Source: Burkholderiales bacterium UBA2647 (GTDB lineage Bacteria; Pseudomonadota; Gammaproteobacteria; Burkholderiales; Burkholderiaceae_E). Taken from it: a stretch of DNA of 15,657 nt. This document shows, piece by piece, positions 1 to 8,600 of the stretch. Each line of letters starts with the position of its first letter. Position 1 is the first letter of the stretch. The notes under the pieces are model-generated. The model was not told where the DNA came from and did not search any database. It saw nothing but the letters and a program-made list of their open reading frames with translations. The DNA lies in the NCBI GenBank assembly GCA_002359635.1, contig DENJ01000102.1, forward strand, positions 1 to 15,657. The letters are read 5' to 3'. The position numbers were made by a program, and so were the translations under genes.

Positions 1-851
1 CCTTGTAGCCCATGAAGACCTTGCAATGCATCGAAACCTGGCAAGGCCTCAATACCTTGTTTAAGCGCCTGAAAGGCCCGATCAATTTGCGAGGCATGAG
101 CCTTGATACCAAGCTCAATATGGCGACGCTCGCCCTCGCTCCCCATGGAGGGAAGGCTGAAGACCTTAACACCCGGAAAACCACGCTCGACCGACTCCAT
201 CACCGGTGTTGCCAAGGATTCCGGCAGTTCGTACACGATGAACGAACGCTCTTCATGCTGCACCCGATCATGCAGCGCTCCCCAGCGCTGATCAAGCACC
301 CAATCAACCATCGGCCATGCCATCACGGGAAATCCAGGCACAAAGAAATGATTACGGATCGAAAAGCCTGGAATCTTGTTGTAGGGGTTCGGAATAATCG
401 ATGCGCCGATCGGAAAGTCACCCATTTTCAAACGCTGCTGGTTTTCAGGCAGACTCATGTCGGCGCTACCCCGGCCTTCCGCGGCCATGTCAGCACATCG
501 CTCGGTGATCAGGCGTTTTGCCTCCGGGTGCAAGACCAATTCACAGCCGAGGGCCGATGCTGCGGCTTGGCGGGTGTGATCATCCGGGGTTGCCCCAATC
601 CCGCCGCAACTGATCACCCAATCGCCACGCTGAAAGCTGTCGCGAAGGCAATGACTTAATCGAAGCCGGTCATCACCAAGATATTGCACCCAGTCGAGCC
701 CGATGCCACGATCGTTGAGCTTTTGCAAGACCGTTGAAAAATGCTTGTCCTGCCGCTTGCCCGAGAGGATTTCGTCACCGATGATGATCAATCCAACGCC
801 AGGCACCGATGGCGTTGGCTCATTCAAAGGCTGATGGTCTTGTACGGTCAT
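1..851 (-). CDS. CinA/MoaB-like molybdopterin-binding-domain protein (3' end cut by window)
   Basis: The frame is open from an ATG at 851 to the window edge (283 codons, no stop), so the C-terminus is missing. The N-terminal half has the MoaB/MogA/CinA fold signature: IGDEIL at residues 24-29, then GGIGATPDD at 83-91, which matches the phosphate-binding GG-G-PDD loop of CinA N-terminal domains (COG1058). CinA proteins carry a C-terminal nicotinamide-nucleotide amidase domain, but the remaining sequence here does not look like one. This is therefore probably a stand-alone domain protein of the kind often annotated 'competence/damage-inducible protein A' or 'molybdopterin-binding protein'. No substrate can be assigned. 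The start is well supported: the ATG overlaps the EI24 gene's stop as ATGA (851-848), and a GAGGA ribosome site lies 7 bases ahead. It is the fifth gene of the minus-strand run, and its translation is probably coupled to the EI24 gene. Confidence 0.85.
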   Translation of the reverse strand, partial: MTVQDHQPLNEPTPSVPGVGLIIIGDEILSGKRQDKHFSTVLQKLNDRGIGLDWVQYLGDDRLRLSHCLRDSFQRGDWVISCGGIGATPDDHTRQAAASALGCELVLHPEAKRLITERCADMAAEGRGSADMSLPENQQRLKMGDFPIGASIIPNPYNKIPGFSIRNHFFVPGFPVMAWPMVDWVLDQRWGALHDRVQHEERSFIVYELPESLATPVMESVERGFPGVKVFSLPSMGSEGERRHIELGIKAHASQIDRAFQALKQGIEALPGFDALQGLHGLQ

Positions 852-1723
852 CGCGCTATCCTCGTCGTGGGCAAAAAGTGGCTTTGCGGGTCGCTGCCTG
901 CCCTGCCTGCGGCGTTTAAGCGCGACAAGCTGAAATGTCCAAAGACAACCGAGGCGAAGATCGGCGCCAGGAGCCACATCAGCGGAAAACTGCCCATCGC
1001 AGAAACCAGGCCGCCAAGCACCCAGAAGCTGGGGCGTTCAGCTTGCATCATCGCTTCACGCTGACGCAGGCTGGTAAGCCCTGAGAGGCAATCGATCAGA
1101 AATATCGATGCGGTCGACCAGGCCATGAGGGCTATAAACAATAGACTTGCAAGCCATGGCACAAAAAACCATAAGGGCAACAAGAGCAGAAGACCCAGGG
1201 CAAGCCTGAGGAAAATAAAGAGCGTTTGTCCCATGTCGCCTATCCATCCGCCGCCTTTATGGTCTCGCAGATCGGGGTAATCGCGCCGGATTAAATCAGC
1301 CCGAATAACAGGCGTCACGAAAAGTCCTGAAATCAACAACACAAAAAGCCAGGACAGTGGCAGCGCCGCCAGCAAACCCAACACCCAACCCAAGATCGAT
1401 AGCGCGGCTGGCGAGCTCAGGATCTTGACCAAAAAAACCAAAGCGGGGATGAGCCAATCCGGCCCTGAAAATCCGCTCCGGGGCTGCTCAATCCCGCCCA
1501 GGCCAGGCATTCCACCTGACTCAGGCGCAAGCGTATGCTTCCAAGCTTGTATCTGCGCTTCGGCGCCGGAAAGTAAAGCCGGCAATAACCACCAAAGCAA
1601 CAATCCCACCGCCAGGATGGACAGGGCAACGGGCCAAAAAGCCAGCCACCAATAGGCTGGTTTGAACATCGCACGAAAGCCAAGCCAAAGGCAGTGCGCA
1701 AGGGCTTTCGGAGGCTGGGTCAC
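848..1723 (-). CDS. EI24-domain (CysZ-like) integral membrane protein
   Basis: This is a hydrophobic protein of 291 residues from the GTG at 1723. It has several long membrane segments: one near residues 21-42, a cluster around 85-130 with the motif PLSW, and further ones at about 175-210 and 235-260. The pattern of a loop after the first helix, paired central helices and a basic tail matches the EI24 family (PF07264). That family includes the E. coli sulfate permease CysZ (about 250 residues). A sulfate role is not shown here, because no cys gene is nearby. The frame is open back to a TTG at 1753, but I prefer the GTG at 1723. It forms a GTGA overlap with the desaturase stop, and the extra ten residues have no ribosome site ahead of them. 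The upstream hydroxylase and downstream CinA-like gene both overlap it by 4 bases. Confidence 0.82.
   Translation of the reverse strand: MTQPPKALAHCLWLGFRAMFKPAYWWLAFWPVALSILAVGLLLWWLLPALLSGAEAQIQAWKHTLAPESGGMPGLGGIEQPRSGFSGPDWLIPALVFLVKILSSPAALSILGWVLGLLAALPLSWLFVLLISGLFVTPVIRADLIRRDYPDLRDHKGGGWIGDMGQTLFIFLRLALGLLLLLPLWFFVPWLASLLFIALMAWSTASIFLIDCLSGLTSLRQREAMMQAERPSFWVLGGLVSAMGSFPLMWLLAPIFASVVFGHFSLSRLNAAGRAGSDPQSHFLPTTRIAR
859..863 (-). promoter_or_regulatory. Shine-Dalgarno for the CinA-like gene
   Basis: The minus strand reads GAGGA here, 7 bases before the ATG at 851 and inside the last codons of the EI24 gene. It fixes the start of the CinA-like protein and supports translational coupling through the ATGA overlap. 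Confidence 0.6.
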
Positions 1724-2652
1724 GATCCTACCCAACGCTGCATAGCGCGCCAATGCAGGGACCAGAAGCCATCACCGTACTGCCTGCCCTCAAGCTGATC
1801 GGCAATGCCTGTCGGGTGGTAGCCAGCATCGAAGTCTGCGGTACCAAACAACATATCCCAGCAGGGAAAAAGCACCGCAAAATTGCATCCCATGGCACGC
1901 CCTTCATGGCCAAGCCCCATGGCATGGTGCACCCGATGAAACTGGGGTGACACCAGCAGGCGCTGAAACCAGGCAGGCCCCTTAAGTCGGGTATTGGCGT
2001 GTTGATAGCTCTGGACCATTCTGGAGAGCACGACAAAAGCAACGAATTGCCCAGGCGCTGCGCCTAGCAATAAAGCAGCGAGCGCAAGCAAACCGTCCCG
2101 GATGAAATCATCCAGCAAATGATTACGCTGATCGGTCCAATAGGTCATTTGCCTTTGACTGTGATGAACCGCATGGAGCGCCCACCACCATGACCACCGG
2201 TGCTGCAAGCGGTGGATCCAGTAATCAAGAAAATCAAAAACCAGCAAATAAACAAACCACGACAACCATGGCAGGGACTCAATCGCGAGCCATTGGTCCA
2301 TGTTGGGACGCGAAAACCCCCACCAGCGAAGACTCGCTTCAAAGCGGTCCATCAAAGGCACCAGCACTGCAAAGGCGATCAAGGGAAAGAGACCAAGCCG
2401 GTGCAAGCCTGTGAAAAACATGTCAAGCCGCACCGCAGCCCGGTCTCGAAGTGCTTCAACCGGCCAACGCCTCTCCATCCAACCCAGGACAACCACCATG
2501 AGCAGCAACTCATAAACACCCCACACAAGCCACTCGGTCGCGTCAAACGCCGCATCAAGGCCCTGCCCCCAGCCAATCGCGAACATCAGTGGCTGAACCC
2601 AGTGTTCAAAGAGCCATTGCTGAGGTAAAGCGATGAGGTCCTGGATGTCCAT
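1720..2652 (-). CDS. Sterol desaturase / fatty acid hydroxylase family membrane di-iron enzyme
   Basis: Members of this family (PF04116) are membrane di-iron enzymes that hydroxylate or desaturate lipids with O2 and an electron donor. The histidine clusters are all present (numbered from the ATG at 2652, 310 residues): H147-x3-H151 in WIHRLQH, H160-x2-HH in HAVHH, and H239-x2-HH in HRVHH. Membrane segments precede the first cluster (about 43-58, 86-102, 131-144) and another lies between the second and third (about 186-212). The frame also allows a GTG at 2658 that would overlap the deacetylase stop as GTGA. However, the sequence GGGAGGT sits right against that GTG and is well spaced (about 5 bases) for the ATG, so I chose the ATG. 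The substrate cannot be read from sequence; fatty acids, hopanoids or lipid A acyl chains are all possible. The electron-transfer partner is not encoded next to it. Confidence 0.9.
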   Translation of the reverse strand: MDIQDLIALPQQWLFEHWVQPLMFAIGWGQGLDAAFDATEWLVWGVYELLLMVVVLGWMERRWPVEALRDRAAVRLDMFFTGLHRLGLFPLIAFAVLVPLMDRFEASLRWWGFSRPNMDQWLAIESLPWLSWFVYLLVFDFLDYWIHRLQHRWSWWWALHAVHHSQRQMTYWTDQRNHLLDDFIRDGLLALAALLLGAAPGQFVAFVVLSRMVQSYQHANTRLKGPAWFQRLLVSPQFHRVHHAMGLGHEGRAMGCNFAVLFPCWDMLFGTADFDAGYHPTGIADQLEGRQYGDGFWSLHWRAMQRWVGS

Positions 2653-2654
2653 GA

Positions 2655-2661
2655 TCACCTC
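2655..2661 (-). promoter_or_regulatory. Shine-Dalgarno deciding the desaturase start
   Basis: The minus strand reads GGGAGGTGATC and then ATG, just across the deacetylase stop. Its distance favours the ATG at 2652 over the overlapping GTG at 2658. The two proteins differ only by two N-terminal residues. Confidence 0.55.
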
Positions 2662-3437
2662 CCAAGCACCGGATGATCACGTAAGGTGCGGAAACAAAAG
2701 CCCTTGCGCTTGAGCCCGTCAATCAGCGGGTCAAGACTTGGCGCAAAGACTTCCTGTCGCGACCAGATCCCCAGATGAGCCATCAAAATATCGCCCGGGC
2801 GTATGTTATCAAGCGCTTTTTTCAGTAGCTCGGCGTTTGTAAATCGGTCACTTGGCAACTCATCCCCCAAAAAGCCTGCGCTCGCCCAGTAAACATGCCG
2901 ATAGCCGCAACGCTCGCCTGCCTCGAAAACAGCACTCGGCGCTTTGCCGCCCGGTGCCCGCCACCAGCCACCAAGCTTTGTCCCAGTGATCGCTTGGAAA
3001 CGCTCAGCGACCCGGCCAAGCTCGCTGCAGAATTCCTGCTCAGACCAGCGCAGCGTCTTGCCTGCTGCGGCGCCAAATTGCGGTCGAGCCTTGATAAGCT
3101 GCTGCGCGGCACCCTGAGCGGCTTGCATCGGAAAGTACACATGATCAAAGGTGTGGTTCCCGAAAGCATGTCCTTCGCTCACACGCTCCCGCCAGTAGCC
3201 TGCCCAGGCATCATCGAGCGAAAAGTTGCCAAAAGGCGTGCGCTCATTGGCGAGAAAAAAACTTGCCTTGACCTGATGCTTGCGAAGCGTTGACGCGATC
3301 AATTCGGCAGAAGCCATGTTCCCGGTATCGAGCGTGAGATAGACGGGTTTGCGGCATGGTTCCTGGGCCATCGCATCGAGCAAGGACGAGAACGTTGTCA
3401 ACAGGATCACGATGCATTTGGAGGTTACCTTGATCAT
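2655..3437 (-). CDS. Secreted NodB-type polysaccharide deacetylase with altered motif 1
   Basis: This 260-residue protein (from the ATG at 3437) has a Sec signal peptide: Lys at 3 and 7, hydrophobic core 8-20, likely cleavage after A24 in DAMA-Q. The NodB homology domain follows. Motif 1 is TLDTGN at 35-40 where the family has TFDDGP, so the catalytic Asp (D37) is kept and the metal-binding Asp is Thr38. Motif 2 keeps both metal His residues (H95 and H99 in NHTFDH). Motif 3 is RAPGG at 160-164, and the late His motif is H221 in MAHLG. Canonical members remove N- or O-acetyl groups from peptidoglycan, chitin-like or exopolysaccharide chains. Here the substrate is unknown and metal dependence is in doubt. 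The frame extends to a GTG at 3485, overlapping the propeller gene, but the signal peptide argues for 3437. No good ribosome site is visible, so translation may depend on the upstream gene. Confidence 0.85.
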   Translation of the reverse strand: MIKVTSKCIVILLTTFSSLLDAMAQEPCRKPVYLTLDTGNMASAELIASTLRKHQVKASFFLANERTPFGNFSLDDAWAGYWRERVSEGHAFGNHTFDHVYFPMQAAQGAAQQLIKARPQFGAAAGKTLRWSEQEFCSELGRVAERFQAITGTKLGGWWRAPGGKAPSAVFEAGERCGYRHVYWASAGFLGDELPSDRFTNAELLKKALDNIRPGDILMAHLGIWSRQEVFAPSLDPLIDGLKRKGFCFRTLRDHPVLGR

Positions 3438-3468
3438 GACGCATGCATTCAAGCTTCGGTAGGCTTCG

Positions 3469-4566
3469 CTAAAGCCATGGCGCACGCTGATTCATAAAAA
3501 CACCGTGCGGTGACCGACCAACGCCAATCCGCTGCAAAATCCTGCCGCTTGGCAAATCAATCACATGCACGGCGCGGGCAAAGCGACTCGTCACCCACAT
3601 CGTCTTTAAGTCCGAGGCGATTTCCATGCAATCGGGGCCACCAGGCACCGCGATATTCGACACCACACGCCACTGGCTTATATCGATACAGGAAATTGTA
3701 TTTTCAACACGGTTTGACACATACACATGCTTGCGATCCCCTGCACCACGAAAATTATGCGCACCCTTTCCCGTGGGAATCCGGGCAATCAAATGACGCT
3801 GCCGCCAGTCAAGCACGGCAACATGATCCTCACCCATGACGCCCACCATCGCATAGCGATCGTCCGCGGTGATGATGACACCTGCGGCCAAGGCACCGAC
3901 CTGTATTTTCCATAAGACTTCCTGGCGTTCCAGATCGATCGCAGCAAGTTCTCCCGAGTCCTGCAGGGTCGCAAGGACGGTTCGACTGTCCGCTGAAAAC
4001 CACAAATGGCTCGGTGCCTTGGGTAATGCGATGCGCTTGACCAGTTGTAGCGGCTCGGCGCTACGCCCGTTATAACGATATAGGTCAACCCGATCCAGTC
4101 TGAGAGCGGCTGTAGCAAACCACTTGCGATCCGGCGAAAACCCGAGTTGATAGGGATCATCAATTGGTCTGATGCGCTGGCTGAGTTGGCCGCTTAGCGG
4201 ATCAAAGCAGTGGAGCTCGTTGCTCATCGCCGACGCCACAATAACCTGGGAGGCATCAGGCGTGGGATACAAATGATGCGGCTCTTTGCCCACATTCACC
4301 TCGCCAATCACCGCCATCTTGACCGGATCGATAAAGCTCACACTGGCATCGCGTGAATTCAAAATAAACACAGGCCCGCGGCCCTGCGTGGCGTTACCCT
4401 GAGCACCGATCTGCCCCGAAGGGATTGGCTCCCTGGCAACCGGTGGCGCACCAGAAGTAAAAAAGGGATAGGCCAGCGCGCGCTCGCTCATGCCCAGCGC
4501 AAACGCAGCACTACCCATGCCGCTAGCAGCTAAAAATCGCAAGCGCGAACGCGCTTCACCAAACAT
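3469..4566 (-). CDS. Exported YVTN/YncE-like beta-propeller protein
   Basis: The protein has 365 residues from the ATG at 4566, with AGGAG 4 bases ahead. The N-terminus is an export signal: basic residues 6-10, hydrophobic stretch 11-26 and likely cleavage after ALA (residue 32). Its SRLRFL resembles the Tat motif SRRxFL but lacks the second Arg. The mature part is a series of about seven blades with YVTN-type repeats. Examples are PHHLYPTPD, YQLGFSPD, SHLWFSAD and SPHGVFM at blade starts, and FIDPVKMAVIGEV or VIDLPSGRILQRI as the closing strand units. Such propellers (YncE, NirF-like and PQQ-associated proteins) are periplasmic binding or scaffold proteins, and I cannot assign a ligand. No CxxCH haem site is present, so it is not a cytochrome cd1. 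It is the first gene of the run, after the divergent gap, and is followed by the deacetylase after 31 bases. The frame is open further upstream to 4704, but those codons would run into the divergent transporter gene. Confidence 0.85.
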   Translation of the reverse strand: MFGEARSRLRFLAASGMGSAAFALGMSERALAYPFFTSGAPPVAREPIPSGQIGAQGNATQGRGPVFILNSRDASVSFIDPVKMAVIGEVNVGKEPHHLYPTPDASQVIVASAMSNELHCFDPLSGQLSQRIRPIDDPYQLGFSPDRKWFATAALRLDRVDLYRYNGRSAEPLQLVKRIALPKAPSHLWFSADSRTVLATLQDSGELAAIDLERQEVLWKIQVGALAAGVIITADDRYAMVGVMGEDHVAVLDWRQRHLIARIPTGKGAHNFRGAGDRKHVYVSNRVENTISCIDISQWRVVSNIAVPGGPDCMEIASDLKTMWVTSRFARAVHVIDLPSGRILQRIGVGRSPHGVFMNQRAPWL

Positions 4567-4602
4567 CAAGCTCCTGCCTTTGTCGCATTGACTTAGCCAT
4601 CG

Positions 4603-4633
4603 ATTGTAGCGACCCCAAAGGTTTAGAATGCAA
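4603..4633 (-). promoter_or_regulatory. Candidate sigma-70 promoter of the propeller-deacetylase-desaturase run
   Basis: On the minus strand the -10 hexamer TACAAT lies at 4608-4603, one base from consensus TATAAT. A TTGCAT -35-like hexamer lies at 4633-4628, with a rather long 19-base spacer. Transcription would start near 4596, giving a leader of about 30 bases that contains the AGGAG site before the ATG at 4566. The -10 is good, while the spacing and -35 are only fair. The site sits in the 72-base divergent gap, the largest non-coding stretch of the window. Confidence 0.4.
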
Positions 4634-4638
4634 AAGCC

Positions 4639-5622
4639 ATGCTTAAGGTGCTTGAAGTCACACTTCCCTTGTTCGGTCTGGTTTTCTGTGGCTTTTTCGG
4701 ACAACGCCTGCGTCTGCTTCCTGAGGGAGGCGTCGACGCCTTAAACCGTTTTGTTTTTTATTTTGCACTCCCCGCCATGCTGTTCAGGGCGATCGCCTTT
4801 CAGCCACTAACGGTTTATAAGCAGGTCTCCTTTTTCGCAGCGTGGATGCTCAGTTCGCTCCTGTGCTACACGCTCGCTTACGCCTATGCCAATCGAAGAC
4901 TCATCAAAGGCCCCATGGCCGGAACGGTGATGGCGATGAATGTCACCCACCCCAATGTTGGCTACATGGGCTTGCCGCTTGCACTGGAACTTGGCCAAGA
5001 TCTGGTACCCCTGATGGTCATGGCCATCATGAGTGATCTCTTCATTGTGGTGGTGCTCAGCATGGTCTTGCTTGAGGTTCGCGCACGGCGGGCTGATGCA
5101 GGCATTTTGCGCGAAGCGCAACGTCACGGCATCTATCCGAGCAGCGATGTCATGCAGGGCATCACGGTAACCGTCTTACAAGGACTATCAAAATCGCCGC
5201 TTGTGCTTTCATCGTCGCTGGGCCTGTTGTTTTCGGTGATGGCCTTACCGATTCCCCCCTTGCTCGACCATTTCTCGCGCCTTTTGGGCGCTGCTGCAGC
5301 CCCGGCAGCCTTATTTGCGATCGGTGCTTCGATCGGGCGAACCCCGTTGCGCCTGAGCAGCTACAGCGCGACGATGGTGGCTTGGAAGCTCCTCCTGCAC
5401 CCACTCATCGCGGCGCTCGTTCTATGGTGCATGCCCGGTATCGATAGCAAAGCGCTTGCAATCGGCATTGTTGCGGCTTCACTGCCTTCAGCAAGCAACA
5501 CCTTCATCATCGGCAATCGCTATGGCGTGGACACCGCCGCGGTGGCACAGTCGATTGTTGCCGGAAGCATGCTCGCGGTATTAAGCGTGAGCTTTGCGGT
5601 ATGGCTTACCGGATTGCGTTAG
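4639..5622 (+). CDS. AEC-family transporter (auxin efflux carrier / malate permease type)
   Basis: This is a 327-residue, very hydrophobic protein of the usual AEC length (PF03547). Segments of about 20 residues are spaced along the whole chain, about 10 helices in two halves with a short cytoplasmic linker near residues 150-175 (basic ARRA, then the HGIYP stretch). Family traits include FVFYFALPAMLF in the first quarter, an NVTHPNVGYMGLPL segment at about 96-109, and an SLPSASNTFIIGNRYGVD segment near 289-306. Bacterial members move organic anions such as malate or malonate, and the substrate here is not evident. The gene stands alone, diverging from the propeller gene and converging on hrpA. 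No ribosome site is visible before the ATG. A TAGAAT hexamer at 4624-4629 would, if it is a -10, give an almost leaderless message. Its last 17 bases overlap hrpA on the other strand. Confidence 0.9.
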   Translation: MLKVLEVTLPLFGLVFCGFFGQRLRLLPEGGVDALNRFVFYFALPAMLFRAIAFQPLTVYKQVSFFAAWMLSSLLCYTLAYAYANRRLIKGPMAGTVMAMNVTHPNVGYMGLPLALELGQDLVPLMVMAIMSDLFIVVVLSMVLLEVRARRADAGILREAQRHGIYPSSDVMQGITVTVLQGLSKSPLVLSSSLGLLFSVMALPIPPLLDHFSRLLGAAAAPAALFAIGASIGRTPLRLSSYSATMVAWKLLLHPLIAALVLWCMPGIDSKALAIGIVAASLPSASNTFIIGNRYGVDTAAVAQSIVAGSMLAVLSVSFAVWLTGLR

Positions 5623-8600
5623 CCTGCCACCAACGCTCGAGCCGTTTGACCGATACCGGCATGGGTGTTTTGAGTGTCTGGGCAAAAAGTGAAACGCGTA
5701 ATTCCTGCAGCATCCATGCAAATTGCGTGAGTTTTTCATCGCTGCGACCGCGCCGCGCAAGCAGCAGCTTTCGCCATGGCGCCTCAACCACCAGCAATTG
5801 CGCCATGAGTTCACGGTCACGTTGGGGATCGATGCGCAAACGATCGAGCCGCTGATTAATCGCCTGGAGATAGCGCGGCAGATGTCCAAGTTGACCCGGC
5901 GGCGTTTGTTTTAAAAAATATTTTGGTAACAGGAACGCCAGTTGTTGCTCGATATCAGCCTGAGCGGGGGTTGATTTAGCCTGCGCCAAGCGCTTGGTGA
6001 GCTGGATATATTCACTCAGGATCGTCAGCAGTAAACGTGATAACTCCTGGCCGATCAGACCCAGCCGCGGGCGGGCTGATCGGCACAAGTCCTCAAAGCT
6101 TTCAGCGGAACGGGGCTTTTCGACCCCGAGACAGGCGCGCTGCAAAAGCGCAAAGCACAAGTCCTTATGCAATGTTTTGGCGCTTCCCCACTGACTGTAG
6201 AGCACCTCGATGCGTTGCCCGTCGGGCAGTTGCTTGAGGAAAAATCGCAAGGGCTCTCGAAAGTGAATGGCGAGCAAACGCATCAGCCCGTCCTCGTGCG
6301 CCAACTGAGCGGCATCCAAATCGTCAAAAACCTGCAAACCGACATCGTCGCCATGATCAACCAGGGCAGGAAATCCAATCAACAGCTGGCCATCATGTTC
6401 GAGCTCCATCAGCTCGGGCAGGCTGCCAAAGGCCCAATGTTGATAGCGCTGGCTAGCATCAAAGCGAAGCGTTGCGTCGCCTCGTCCAGCAGGCGCAGGC
6501 GCTGTCTGCTGCGTTTCGGCGATAGCTTCATCGGATGCCGCCCTGTTCTTGAACGGTATCGACTGGTCTCGCAGCCCAAGACCCTGGAATGCAGCCTGCA
6601 AAGCGCTCTGGCCCCTCACAGCAAAGCGGCTCTTGAGCTCAGCCAGTGACCGGGACATGCCGAGCACTGCCTCGTGCTCGTCGATCAACCGGAAATGCAT
6701 GAGCAAATGTCTCGGCAATTGCTCCAAGCGAAAATCATGCGCGCTGATCATCGCTCCGCCATCCTCACGTGCCTGCTCAATGAGCACGTCGATCAGACTT
6801 CTTCGCGTCATCAAGGACTGCTCATCGCGCTGCCTGCGGGTCATGAATCGATCAACCCAGGCCTGCAAGGGCACCAGATTTCTGCGCAAGCGCTGTGGCA
6901 GGGATTTCATCAGGGCGAGCACTTTCTCTTCCAGCAATCCGGGCACGAGCCATTCGCATTGACGCTCGTCAAGCTGCGAGAGTGCGGCAAGCGGGATCAC
7001 CAGCGTGACGCCATCGTCTGAGGCGCCAGGTTCAAATCGGTAGGCCAAATCGAGGCTGAGTCCCCGACAGCGCCAAGATCGCGGGAATCGCTCATCCTCG
7101 AGACCATCGATCTGTTTACGCAGCAAGGCTTCCCTGGGCAGGCATAAGCAATCCGGGTCTTGCTGGGAGGCTTTTCGCCACCATTGTTCTAATCGTTTGG
7201 CCGTTATAACATCTACAGGCAGTCGTTGATCAAACCAGGCATAAAGCATGGTCTGATCGGCAAGCACATCAGGACGGCGCATTTTTTGTTCCAGCTGCTG
7301 GGCTTCATGCACGAGTCGGCGGTTGTGTTGCATGAAGGGCAAATGCGAATCCCAGTCGAGGTTCACCAATGCCTCGCGAATGAGCATCTCTCGCGCCAAA
7401 ATTGGATCACGGTGAGCATGGTGAACACGTCTTTGCGCGTAAAGAATCAGGCCGTAAATCGTTGCCCTTTCGAAAGCCACAATTTGTGCCGCCTTTTTTT
7501 CCCAGTGCGGATCTGACCAGCTTCGGCGCAGTAAATGAGCGCCGATACGTTCGATCCAAGCTGGCTCAACACGTGCAACCGTTCTGGCGTACACCCGGCT
7601 TGTGTCGACCACTTCGGCAGCCATGATCCAGCGTGGCGTCTTGCGTTGCAATGCTGAACCCGGATGGATAAAGAATCTGGTTTCATGCGTGCCGCTGTAT
7701 TGATTCGATTCCCCCGAGCAAAACCCTAAGTTTCCCAACAAGCCTGTCATCAAGGCCTGATGAATCGCTGCAAAACCTGCATCTTCTGGCCCCTGGAAAG
7801 GCTTGGGATTCAGATCAAGCTCGGCAAGCGCCTGCTCGAGTTGCTGATACACATCAGCCCACTCACGCAAACGTCTTGTATTGATGAATTCACGCTGAAA
7901 CTGGCGCTCGCGTTGACGCCGCAAGGCATTGGGCGGACGATCAATGACACCGTGCTGTTGCCCCGCCTCGCGCGGAAACGCATAATCCCAAAGTTTGATC
8001 CAGCTCAAAAAATCAGAACGCTCATCGTGGAATCTGCGATGCTGTTCATCGGCTGCCTGCTGCTGGTCCATGGGCCGCTCACGCGGATCCTGCACCGATA
8101 AGGCGCTGGCAATGATCAGGACCTCCTGTAGGCAATGAAACTCGTGGCCAGCAAGCAACATCCTGCCGATACGCGGGTCAAGCGGCAATCGGGCGAGTTG
8201 CCTACCCAGGGGCGTAAGTTCGCCTTGTTCATCGAGTGCGCCGAGCTCAAAAAGGCTCGCCAACCCATCGGCAATTGCCTTGGCCTGAGGCGGATCAAGA
8301 AAGGGAAAATCGTTGATCGTCCCCAGCTTCAGTGCCTTCATGCGCAAGAGCACGCCGGCAAGCGACACCCTTAAAATTTCTGGATCGCTAAATCGCGGGC
8401 GCGAATTAAAATCTTCTTCGCTATAAAGTCGAACACAAATACCGTGCATCACACGGCCGCAGCGACCGGCTCTTTGGTTGGCAGAAGCCTGCGATACCGC
8501 TTCAATCTGTAATTGTTCTAGCTTGCCGCGAAACCTGTAGCGCTTGACACGCGCCATACCGCTATCGATAACATAACGAATACCCGGCACCGTAAGCGAG

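Noticed and set aside
12..659. Long open frame on the plus strand opposite the CinA-like gene
   Set aside because: Its translation is rich in His, Arg and Cys with no fold or family resemblance. The minus strand encodes a clear CinA/MoaB-like protein over the same bases.
3469..4566. Nitrite reductase cytochrome cd1 or NirF identity for the propeller protein
   Set aside because: There is no CxxCH haem-binding motif and no nir genes nearby. Only the general YVTN propeller pattern is shared.
6167..6649. Plus-strand open frames antisense to hrpA (also 6549-6962 and 7760-8101)
   Set aside because: They are shadows of a strongly conserved helicase frame and show low-complexity composition with no ribosome sites or domain-like sequence.
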